From Climacium dendroides (Eukaryota; Streptophyta; Bryopsida; Hypnales; Climaciaceae), in contig OX467083.1 of NCBI GenBank assembly GCA_950106755.1, positions 37,071,029-37,135,028 of the forward strand: a DNA stretch of 64,000 nucleotides, written 5' to 3'. Shown piece by piece: positions 23,816 through 35,000 of this stretch. The notes under the pieces are model-generated. The model saw nothing but the letters and a program-made list of their open reading frames with translations, ran no database searches and was not told where the DNA came from. Each line of letters begins with the position of its first letter. The stretch's first letter is position 1. The position numbers and the translations under genes were made by a program.

Positions 23816-24178
23816 TTAAGGTAGAACTACCCATTAGCACACAGATTTGCTATCTAGGTACTTTGGAGAAGCTATTTGTCAACTCTCGTATTTTGCAAGG
23901 ATTGAGTTGTTTGAGAGAAGTCTATTGCAAAAAGAATGAAGACATTCTGACAAGAATTGAATTTTTTGTGATTTTTCAAAGCTAAAATGTTAAATTGTGA
24001 GTAGACTCTTGTTGAAGCATGACCAGACCATTGTTGAAGTGTGGGCTTCCCCAAGTGCATTGCCATCATGATAAAGTATTAATAAGATTGTGATAATAGA
24101 AGGGCTAGTGATAGAAATGGGAGGAACCTATAGGTGGCAAAATTGGGTAGATGGTGGTATTGGGCAGTTCTACCTTAA
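23816..24178. mobile_element. TTAA-flanked element, 363 bp, with clear terminal inverted repeats
   Basis: The ends are TTAA-GGTAGAACTACCCA and, at the right read on the other strand, TTAA-GGTAGAACTGCCCA, with one mismatch in 14. TTAA flanks both ends. There is no coding capacity. The terminal G run distinguishes it from the CCC-ended elements, so it may be a separate family sharing the TTAA target. Confidence 0.75.
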
Positions 24179-24589
24179 CCCCTCATCACCTAAGGCTTGT
24201 TTGAGTTCAAAAACATTATTGCTTTTTGGAAGTGTTATAGATCTAAATGTCACTAAATTATAGAGATCTCAACCATACAATCTTGTAGTGTATGTGTTGT
24301 AGATGATGTGCATCCAACTGGTAGTCATTTAGCCTTGTAGATTGTAAGATTACAATGTTTTAGTGTTGAAAAAGGATGCTGAAATTTTCCTAAAAACACA
24401 ATGTAGAGGTGAAATTCGATTTCCAAACCTACTCAAATGAAAAAAACTTTAAATTGTAAAGTAGTTCTAAACTAGCATACAAACACATTGGTGAAAAAAA
24501 TGTCATTGAATTCACTCATTGTGTCTACAAAATGGCTTTCAAATGTTTAAGAATAGCAAGAAAGGAACACATCTAAGATTGAACCTCCT

Positions 24590-25100
24590 TTTACTAAAAT
24601 GATTCTTAGTCACTCATAACTTCTTGGATTGATATGAAATTTTAGCCATGTAAACTAGACTAGTATTTGCAACTTCTCCAAAAAAAATTTATTGGAAACT
24701 AATACTACATGAAGAAGAAACTAGCCGCTAAAGTTCATTAATTGTAATCCAAAAATGTCAGGATTTTGAACTTTGAATTGCTCCCAAACATTCAAAACAA
24801 CTTCGATTAATGTGGAAATTTTACCACAATAACTAGACTTCAAGGGAAACATAATCTAGAAAATTTTATTGAAAACAAACATTAGATGAAGGAGATACAA
24901 GACCCCAAAATTGCAGCCTTCAAATGCAGTTTGGTAAACTCAAATTGAACTTGTGAACTTCGATTGACTTCCAAGAAATCAATAGATCTTGGATTAATTT
25001 GAAAATTTTACCACATAAATTAGAAGAGACAGCACAAACTTCCCAACAAGTTTTATTGAATTCGAACATTGGATGCAAAAGTTACAACACTTTGAATTGG
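24590..25100. repeat. degenerate tandem repeat, period about 170-180 bp
   Basis: Three successive blocks start with a GAAATTTTA-CCA-AACTAGA segment (about 24640, 24810 and 24990). Each is followed by an AAATTTTATTGAA-type segment and an ACATTAGATGAAG-type segment. Identity is moderate, so the array is old. Confidence 0.5.
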
Positions 25101-25156
25101 ACTTGAAACTATAAAAAGACACTTTCAATCCCCTTAGGCAATGAGGCCTTCATTAT

Positions 25157-25310
25157 CATATCGGACGGAATCTCACTGTTCACAAATAGAATCGGACCAA
25201 TTAGGGTTGACCGGCTGCAAACTTCAGAGGCTTATAACTTTTGCAAAAATACTTCAAATCGGGCAAATGAGATGTTTTTAGGCATCTACAAAAACTGAAG
25301 GCCAATTACA
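25157..25310 (+). repeat. dispersed repeat, partner of 15840-15985
   Basis: This contains the block CTCACTGTTCACAAATAGAA followed by GGTTGACCGGCTGCAAAC and TTTTGCAAAAATACTTC. It is an inverted copy of the sequence at 15.8-16.0 kb. Confidence 0.7.
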
Positions 25311-25505
25311 TTCTTCACTACCTAAGCACCAATATTTTTCATATGGGATATATTATTGATAGTTAACAATTTAGGATGTAGATATAGGAATAAAGGTGTA
25401 GAAAAATAAATTGATTAACTTCAATTATATTTTTGTTGTATAAATGTAATATTTAATTTTGAGCTACATTAAAATGCTTAAAGTGTTTTCAGTAGAATCC
25501 TCTAA

Positions 25506-26147
25506 TCATACTACTAAAATCACAAGGTCTTCTATAATATCACATTTTTATATTGTGTGATATTATAGAAGTCTAATCCCTTTGGAATATCACATTTTTA
25601 CACAATGTGATATTATAGAGTTCCAATGGCCATTTCACCTTTGTAATATCACACAGTGTAAAAATGTGATATTATGGAGTTTTGATATTTCTTGGCTTCA
25701 CACTTCATTTTACTTCCACAATTTTATGATTTGAATGTTGAAGCTTTGAATGTTCTCAATTCTAATGTTCTTTTTTACTACCAAATGATTTGAAGCTTTG
25801 TTAGATTGAAGTAGTTTTGGATTTTACAACAAAGTATGTACAAAATCTTTGCAATTTCAATTCTTCAATTTTGATCACCATTGTTTGTGAGTGAAAAAAT
25901 TTATCAAGTGGTGGTGTTCTTGAGCTCAACAATACCTCCAAAGTATTTTCTTTACATTCATTTTGAGTAAACTTGAATTCATGTATCGAATGGTGATTTG
26001 AACATTGAGTTTCATTTGAACAGTTTGAGTGTAATTTGAGCTTCAATTTAATCTAATTTAAGGAGATTGATGTAATTAGAGTCAAACTAGAGCAAATTGA
26101 TGAAAGTAATATAGTTAATGCGTAGCAAAGCAAGCGCCAACCGCTAG
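25506..26147 (+). mobile_element. Helitron-like element, copy 1 (642 bp)
   Basis: It begins TCATACTACTAAAATCAC after an A, and ends GCAAGCGCCAACCGCTAG before a T. A 5' TC with TACTA-TAAAA and a 3' CTAG preceded by a short GC-rich dyad (AGCG and CGCT) are Helitron-style termini. Host A and T flanks fit AT insertion. The interior has several hairpins of the form AATATCAC...GTGATATT. There is no Rep/helicase coding sequence, so it would be non-autonomous. Confidence 0.55.
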
Positions 26148-27016
26148 TCATACTACTAAAATCATAAGTCCCTCCGTAATATCACAAATGCTACCATTAA
26201 TACTAGGGGCTCGTGCTTACTATGCTATGCATTCATTGTATCACATATTAGTAAAAATTTGATATATTTGAATAGAATGCATGATAATGATTTTGATAAG
26301 TCTTTAAAATAATTACTTTAATTATTTTATAAAAATATTTTCAATCATGCATACATAGAAATCATATTTTCACACAATGTGATATTACAGATATAGAGTA
26401 GCAGTTCACAATCACCTTTGTAATATCACTTTTTACAAAAGGTGATATTCTAGAAATTATATAGTCGTTGTAATTGAGGTGATATTAAAGAGGATCAATA
26501 TGGTAATATTATAAAGGTAGCAATTCCATTGCTTTTCTTGGCTTTATACTTCTTTTGCATTTCTATGATTTTGTGCTTCTGTGAGCTTTGAGCTTTCATG
26601 ATTTCAATTTTCTATTGCTACTACCAAATGATTTTGAGAAATTTATTCAATTGAAGTGATTTTGGATTCCACAACAATTAAGTTGCTCACAAAGGTTTTG
26701 AGATTTACAAGTTTTTCCTTTCAATTCTTCAATTTGGGTTACCATTTTTTGTAACAATGGAGTCAAATTTCTAATGCATTCTAATGTATGTGTATCTTTT
26801 ATAATATTTATCATTGCATATGTTTCATTCATCATTCAATAAATTTCTATTGTACATTTCAATATATGCTTACTTATTAAAAAAATTATACAAAGATTTT
26901 AGTCATTTTTATTTGAAGATTTATTGCAATTTTTTTTTTGCATTCTATCTAATACATAACAAACTCTTATAAAATTCTAATGGTGAATGCATAGCATAGC
27001 AAGCGCCAACCGCTAG
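26148..27016 (+). mobile_element. Helitron-like element, copy 2, head-to-tail with copy 1 (869 bp)
   Basis: It starts TCATACTACTAAAATCAT directly after the CTAG of copy 1, and ends AGCAAGCGCCAACCGCTAG before a T. The interior is homologous to copy 1 (CTACCAAATGATTT and TTCAATTCTTCAATTT blocks) but clearly diverged. Near its left end, 26202-26234 is an inverted version of its right end (ACTAGGGGCTCGTGCTT, then CTATGCTATGCATTC). This leaves open a TIR-element reading of 26202-27017. Confidence 0.5.
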
Positions 27017-27310
27017 TAGAATAATAAAATAATACAATTGCTTGTATTATGTATACCTTGATGTTTCAAAACTATCAATGCATTTTACAACAAAACTTAA
27101 AGAAACATTTTAGATTATGATTGCATGTTTCACATTTGTACATTGGCACCTAATAGTTGATGAAGAAAACAAAGAACACATTAGATACATAAATGAATAA
27201 GTCTATGAGGTTCATATATAATACATTCTAATAACGACAATTAGAGGGAATTGAAGATCAAACATATTCTACACATTGCACCAATGTTTTTGATATATAA
27301 TTAATGTAAG

Positions 27311-27347
27311 GTTTAAAGTTTAGGGTTTAGGGTTTAGGATTTAGGAT
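27311..27347. repeat. short interstitial telomere-like repeat
   Basis: GTTTAGGGTTTAGGGTTTAGGATTTAGG is present in degenerate form. With no gene start nearby, it is more likely a repair-derived or degenerate telomeric patch than a promoter element. Confidence 0.7.
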
Positions 27348-27565
27348 ATAGCATTTAGACAATAGATTTAAATTTGTGGAAAAATAACTTGAATTTATCC
27401 TTTTCTACATACATGAATGCTACATTGGATGCTTGTACCATTGAATAGTAGTCTTTGAAAGCAAATATGTCTTTTTAGAATCCAATGTTTTTATAGAGGT
27501 GAATAGCTGAGCGGATGGGTGAGCAATCATCAGACGGACAGGGTTTGCCATCTGCCATCCGCCGT

Positions 27566-27955
27566 AAAATGCAGGAATTGTAGTAAAGTAGATTTTTAAA
27601 CCCCATTTAAGCTTAGAAGAATATCTTTTTTCAGAAAACTTTGAACTAAAAAAGGTTTGGATATCAAGCTAAGTTTTATGTCCAAAAATCTGTGTGAGGT
27701 TTTGACACTTCACCTAAAAGTTATGACTAAATTTTGGAGAGGGTGTTTGAAAATGACAAAAAAATGTCCCTTCTAATCTCTCTCAAATTTTTTCATAACT
27801 TTTAGTTGAAGCGTCTAAAACTGAAACGGATTTTTGAAAATAAAACTTAGCTTGATAACCAAACTTTTTTTAATTTAAATTTTTCTAGAAAAAGATATTC
27901 TACTATACTAAAATGAGGTTTGAAAATTTACTTTGACTACAATTCCTGCATTTTT
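27566..27955. repeat. large foldback (about 190-nt arms)
   Basis: The left arm begins ATGCAGGAATTGTAGTAAAG and the right arm ends with the near-complement (CTACAATTCCTGCAT). The arms remain complementary, with mismatches, to a centre near 27760. A related foldback is at 58530-58893. A transcript across it would form a long hairpin. Confidence 0.75.
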
Positions 27956-28317
27956 GTTTAACTATGAATGGTTGAGCTCCTCTAAAGCCTAATTCACATA
28001 TTCAACACAAATTGTTTTACCTACTACTACTACCCCACTTGTATAAATATTTTTTTAAAATCTCCTAATACAATATATTAAGTTGTTTTTTATTTGAAGC
28101 TAGTTGCCGATTGAACTCAAATGACTTTGGCAACTAGCTTCAAATCAAAAGTCACTTAATTTAATCAACTTTGATTATTACAAATCAACTATATTAAGGG
28201 TTGGATATAAAATACTACCTTCCTTGTACTTTGATTGACATGACTTTACTACTTTTGACAAAAATTAGATAATGTGAACTAGTTGGAACAATTCTATAGA
28301 GTTCATATTTTCTCTAA

Positions 28318-28520
28318 TGTTGTTGTTCGTCATCCGCCAAGTTGTCCACCGTTTGCTAGGTCATCCGTGAGGTCGTATGTTAAGCCGTCCACTAGGTCGT
28401 CTGCCATCTGCAAAGTCATCCACCATTCGCAAGGTCGTCCGCTGTCCACGAGGTCACCCGCTAGGCCATTTGCTATTTGTTAGGTCATCCGCTATTCACA
28501 AGGCTGTTTGCCATGCTAAG
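28318..28520. repeat. degenerate GC-richer minisatellite
   Basis: Units built on AGGTCRTCCGCT and GTCCAC repeat irregularly every 20-30 bp. Related words (GGACGTC, GTCCGAACGTCC) continue near 28575-28610 and appear upstream at 27530-27560. Open frames here are by-products of the repeat. Confidence 0.6.
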
Positions 28521-28799
28521 CCATCTGTCCATTACAAAATCCAACGGTGGTCAGCCCTAGCAGACACAGTGTGCATTCTTTGGACGTCAAGACGTCCGAA
28601 CGTCCTAAAAATGAACATGATTTTGCCTTGAACGTAACAATTTGACAACCTTGTTCCTAGTAAATGGTATCCAACTTTATTGGATGAAATTATTATATTG
28701 CAGGGTGCTTCCAAAAATGAAAGTAAGGTTTTAGTAATGGTTTGTGTATAAATTGAAAAGTGGCCATTTAACAAGAATTTCTAAGCTATGGTTGTTAGC

Positions 28800-31700
28800 C
28801 ATGGGGTCATGTGGTCTTGATATCATCATTCTAATTTTAAATTTGAATTCTTCTTATGTTAAATTTTTTATTATATAAAAATATATTATTTATCTTTAAA
28901 TTTTATAAAATAGATGATAAAAAAAGTCTAATTGATAAAAATGAAAATATTACTTTGGATGAATGAGAAGCTATTTGGAAAAAATATTACTATGAAGCAT
29001 TATGTTTGTCACAATGAACATAGCCACTTAAAAATACTCAAAACAATGAAGATTTGACATTGACACCTTGTAGGAGCATCTCTACCAGTGTGACAATACT
29101 TCATTACATCAATATACTAGTAGATACCATTGTCCCAATCAACATAGTAGTATTCTGATTTGGCCACTATTATTTTCTACTAACTATGATAAGGCAGGTC
29201 CTTTTTTATCTATAGAAAATGGCCCCTTCATTATTTTTTTAAGCCCCAAATTTCCGGAAAGAACTTATTATTTATAATTTATGATAAAATATGGAAATTG
29301 ATTTGAATTCTTTAATAGAATTAGAGACCTTGAATGAGATTGAAAAGGTCAAGAATTTCAAAATTAACTAACTACAATAAATGAAGCAAATTTCATAGTA
29401 CAAATCCGCTTTGGAAAAAACATTTCAGACCATAGTTTTGTGTTAAATTTGCATTTAAAAAAAACTCAATTATGTTTGTTCATGACTATATTGAACACAA
29501 ACACATGGTCAAAATGGTTTCTTCAGCATACATTTGTATTAATTTTTCTACAATTTCCACCTAAATAACTTACTTGATTTTTCTTGGCCATTATTGATCA
29601 ATTTTTAAAATCCCATTTGAGCAAAATCTCTATATTAACTTCAATCAATCGCAAATCTTTTAGTATACAAAAGCTAAGAGAATCTTTATAAATTATTATG
29701 CCAATATTCTATTTGTACCAATGAAAGTAGCATTTTGCAAAAGTTGCCAACCATAACAAAAATTATCAACCTATTAAAAAGACAATGAATGTACTTTTTG
29801 TTGTTTGTTGATTCTTTGAGTTTGATGAAGACTATTGTTACTTGCATTGTACAAAGACAAGACTATCTACATGAAAATAGAAATACTATAACAATATAAA
29901 GATCCCACCAATATTGGAAAGTGAATATATTGCATTTATTCAATGGCATAAATTATACCATCTTGGACTAATTGCACCCATATAAAATTCTATTTTTATC
30001 TTCCAACCTCTTGTTATGCGCCTTCAATGTTTGATGTGATCAATGGAAGGTTTGCAATGGGTCTAAAAAGATATTGTATTTGCTTTACAAAATTACTCCT
30101 TTTGTACACAAGTAAGTGTCCACAATGTTGTTTGGAAACATTTCATGCCATTTTCATTAATTGCATTGTGAAAAATATAAATTCATGATAGTCCAAATTT
30201 TATATAACCATATATAAAGAACATTACATATGCTTATGTGAACCTAAATAAAATTGGATACATGATGTCTTTGTATGGCCTACTAGCACCATGTTTGGGT
30301 GTTTGGATGACTTGGATAGTTTTTATGTGATTTTGACAAAGCATTTTGCACCCCAATTCTTGACTAAGGTGTTGCTTGAATGTTTTTTGTTTGCATGGTG
30401 ATAGAAGTTGCCTCTTTAAGGAATTTATTGATTTTGTATATAAGAATTTTTTTTTTCCAAAGGAAGCACAGAAAATGTTATTTGAATTACATTTTCTACT
30501 CAAATTTGAGATATAAAAAAAATCTTAAACTTTAATAGTTTATTGCAACTTGAAAAATAGGCACTTACCAAAGGCTATCAATTTTCTATTTGTAGAAATT
30601 CATAAAAAAATTTGTGTTTGCAATGACACCTCTAGGAGGGAGCTAGTCTTAGAGTACCAATGTGAGCACCAATGAGCTTGGTGCTAGAGGCCCACATGGG
30701 CACCAAGCTCTAGTGCTCTCACTAGTACTCCAAGACTAACTTTCTACTTGTGTGCTCTTCACTATAATATACACCAATTGCTGAATTTTCAGATATTTTG
30801 AGCAAATTTTGTATTTTGATATGTATTCTCTTTGGTACCTCCAAATTCTTGGTAATTTCAAATCTTCACAAAAAAAAAACCCTGCAATTTCTGTGACTTA
30901 CCAAAGACACGTGAGTTCCGCTCTGAAAAATAGAAATAAAAATTGAATTCATGTGTAACCTGTACTTTGCATGCATACAGAGCAAAGGAATTTGAAGTTC
31001 AAATCCTTGGTTATTAGCCCAGCATTTCAGGTTTAAAAATCAGGAAGTCCAATGACATTTCTGGAGAAGGGAGTGTCAAATACACTCACTTCTACAAAAG
31101 CTAAAAGTAAACAACACAAGGTGAAATTTTGTACTCAAATACAATGTGCCCACAACTTGGATGTGTTTTTTAGCACTTGAGAGATTTTGAAACAAAATTG
31201 CTCCAGTTTCTCTTTCACGCAAACGTGATGTTTGAGGATGCACTATATCATGATCCCTATCCCTGAACAGAAATTTTTAGGTGTGTCCATTTCATCATGA
31301 AAGAAAATGCGTTCATATTTAGAACACATGATTATATCTTGTCGCAAGAAACATGAGATCACGCAAGCGGTGACGACCATTGAAACTGTGCCCCCTACTG
31401 CTTCTAGCTCAATGCCGCAGGCGTGCAGGAGCGCGGATGCCTCAGGTCAGACCCTAAATGCGGGCTTTCAAGAACATCCAGTAATATCAACTAGCAGACT
31501 ATTCTCATGTAGCTACAAATTAAAACAACAAACCACTACGTCCAACATGATTTCCCTAGAAAAATCAGTCAATGCACAGAACCCTACTAACCTAGACATA
31601 ACTTTTTGCATGCCCTGTCTTTGAAATGTAGCATTTTCCCCGTATCGTTAGCTAATCTCTTATTCTCTTCCAAGCATATTGCCTGTCTGCACCACATGAC

Positions 31701-32036
31701 ATCGCGAAAAAATTAATCCGCGAGTCTTCTCTCCTCACTCAAATGTGTGATGAGGCTAGTTTCTGAATATGTACAGTACACTAGATTACTGCCGTTGTCA
31801 GACAGACCGTGCAGACTCCTCAGCTTCACAGCTTGTGCAGTCGCCTGCAATACAAGCCCAAATTAAAATGTGGGGTCCAATAGCTCATGCATCCTCATGT
31901 GGTTCGGTGTTAATTCAGCTAACGTTTAGTAGAATCGGGATCACACAAAATGAAACTAGCCTTGGGTCGGTTGATTAAATATTTCAAGCCATAGTAAAGT
32001 GAGAAAAACCTGGATAAGAGAGTCGAGATGGAAGAG
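28800..32036. other. AT-rich intergenic DNA between repeats and QSOX
   Basis: Nothing coding is supported. The clear feature is the hairpin at 30645-30737. The last few hundred bases become more balanced in composition and form the 3' flank of the minus-strand QSOX gene. Confidence 0.45.
30645..30737. other. pre-miRNA-sized hairpin
   Basis: A left arm of 40 nt (30645-30684, starting AGTCTTAGAGTAC) pairs with a right arm of 38 nt (30700-30737, ending GTACTCCAAGACT). There are about six mismatches and one 2-nt bulge, around a 15-nt loop. Size and pairing resemble a plant miRNA precursor, but a small MITE would look similar. No expression evidence is available. Confidence 0.5.
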
Positions 32037-35000
32037 TTAATACTTGCGCTTTTTTGTCTGCTTGCTCCACCACCATGCGACAAGCATAAAACCCGAACCC
32101 GCCATAAGAATGCCAATAAAGGCCACTTTTACTAGTGAACTACTGCCGCTGACACTCTCAGCTTCCGACAAAGTTGGACGTTGCAGTGATGGCCCATACC
32201 AATTTGTCAAGAATTTGTAAACAGCGTCATGGTTCCAATCTGGCTCCAGGACATTGGTCCCTGAGAAACAGTCGCTACATAGAGGCTTGGTTGGCCATAC
32301 AGTCCTTGGAGACTGAGAATCTCCTTTTCCGGCTTCTAGGTCTTCTTTCGCTAGACGTTTATTTACCTGTTAAACCCAAAACAGAAGTGTGAGGAAATCC
32401 ATCAGGAAAATATACCACGACATTTCCCTCATTAGGGAATGACTACCAAGGAAAAAGGGATAAGAAACAATACCTCATTATGTGCCTGCCAAAGCCACAT
32501 CACCAAGTCCCTTTGTGTCTTCGTTGTATTCACCAGGCTGAATTAATCGTAACAAATGAATAAGTCAATCAAAATGAAACCACAAAATCTTAAGTGAAGT
32601 GACAGCATAAACTAAACAAAATAGAGAAAATCCATAGAAGTAGGTCACCGCGCAGGAAATGACCCTTGGATTCAACTGTAGAGTTTTCGCAAATTGCGCT
32701 GAATTTGGTGATTCTAATTTGGTGATTCCAAAATATGAATTAAAGGATAGCATAGATTGAGGGAGCAGAAATGTCGATACCTGGAGCTCATTTCCAGAAA
32801 ATGTTCTCGGCACTCTTGGCACTTGAAGAAATGGTAAACAAAACCGCGAATTGTCAAAAATGCTTCTGTGCTTTCAGAATCGGATACTCGAACGCTCAGT
32901 GAGTGAAACAGAAGCCACATCCCGCAGCTACATGCCCACACCTTGGGGTTAGATTGCTCGTCCACTGCTTATAAGCCCAAATTGGCTAATCTGCGGTAAA
33001 AGACTCAATTGAAGTGATAACTAATCCCATATGATATAGAAATACTGAGCGGCGAAACTTTCAACTATGCTGAGAGAAGGCTCATGTCTGAAGTTGCAAC
33101 TTCTGAAATGGATAACGAAAAAACGAAAGAAGGTGGTGATGGTTACTTGTAACCCCGATCGTCACCCCGGCAAGACACCTACAAAAATATGGAATGTCCA
33201 CCCCGAGCACTCAGTCAATAGTCTAGCACGAAGTAGATCTGAAGTTGGGGAAATATTGCAAACTAGAATCTCACACTAACGATAAAAGAAATTGGCTGAA
33301 TCTAATAATTCACACTTATAAATTCCAACTGATAATACATTTCTCCCACGTATAAACGACGAATTAGGTGGTTATCATCGGCGCCACACTAACCCAATAA
33401 TTTGATGGTGATGACTTTCCACAGACGTTATATTTGCTTAGGGCCTCCATCGATGGCTCACCCTCAGACCATATATCAGCCAAATCCACTAACAGGCCCG
33501 CTGAACCCTTCCTGCACCTGATGAGCGAGCACCAAGACAAAATCCCTCAAGATAGAGTAGGAATCCGATCCAAATACAACACAATCTAGAGAACGTGATT
33601 CTCTGCGCAAAAGATACATACTTCTCTGCACAATAAATAGAGACTTATAAGCACAAAACATAGAGGCCTCGGTGCAGCAAGGGTCCACACTTATGAGAGT
33701 GAGAAGATTCCAACCTTCTGGAGGGATGATGAGCGACAAGAAGTTGTAGATATCGAATCAAGGGCCCTCGGCTCTCCCAATTCAGGAGCTGTGATTCCCT
33801 CGAAATAGGTTAGAGTAGAGCACATTGTGCATGCATCTTTCCAAAAATCAAATTTAGCATACATTCAAAATTTGCATTAAGAGGATTAATGCGACACCAA
33901 AATTTCAAACCGAGAAAACTTCAACTTGATACAGAGTCTCAAAGGACTCCGTTCATGTCAGTAGTACTTTGTAGGAGGCAGAAAGGGCAAACACAAATAG
34001 CCTCATTATATTTTATAGCCAGATAAATCATTCAAGTACAAAAGAACTTTGCCAGATGCCAGCTCACTTTTTCGTCGATGATTATCTTGAAAGCTGTAGC
34101 ACTGGCTTCTTCAGTGTCATGGACAGTTGCAGACATCTTCTCTAGCACAAACACAATTAATTGGGTCAAGACAAATAGTGAAAATATAGCTGACAGCAGA
34201 AGCAAACAAATAGATTACGTCCGGTTACAACAGGAAATTTCAATGCAACACAAAGGATATGATAAAGACCTGCACAATTTCACGAACCGGTGTGTTGACA
34301 ACTCCCACGGCATCTACTGCAGCTACATCACTTAAAGAATATGCTCTAATCCAAGCATACATACGAACATGTTAGTATGCTTCTGGAATGTTGCAGTTGA
34401 CGTATTGGTGAAAATGTCCCCATGACGCAACAAATCATCAAATCGAGAAGATGAGTCTATAGATCAGAAATTCTAAACAATATTTGCATACACGTACTTA
34501 GAAATTCGCCCGTTGATCCACCCAAGAAGCTTCTCTGCAGAATAAGCTTTCTTAATCTCCTCCAGCTCCTCAGTTTTCTTTACACGATCCCCACGCGCAA
34601 TGGTAGGGGGAGCAGCCCACAAAAGAGTCGGATAATATTGGACTCCAAATCTCGTACACACATCTTGATTAATCTGCGCTTTCAAAATGATAAGTACACA
34701 TCCTAGAAAGTTGCATATGACTAACACCATAATCAAGCCACTTCAAACAGCTAACTTCCTTGTCAAAATGTTCCTCAAAATACTCAGGATATGTCCAGGA
34801 AATCCAACACAAAAGTTCCCGGGTTCGTTCTAGGCAGTCCGATCGTTGTACAATCCCAAAAGCAAAGAAATTACTGACGATCCAAAGGAAGAGACACCGG
34901 CAAGCTTTTTCTGGTCAAATAAGCCTTCCTAAAACATTTTATAACCACGAAAAAAACTCTTATGAGTAGCTAAATAAGAGCGAGTTGAGAGAATCACATT

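Noticed and set aside
28283..28631. Arg/Ser/Pro-rich frames of 66-84 codons
   Set aside because: They are produced by the minisatellite repeat and contain no protein-like structure.
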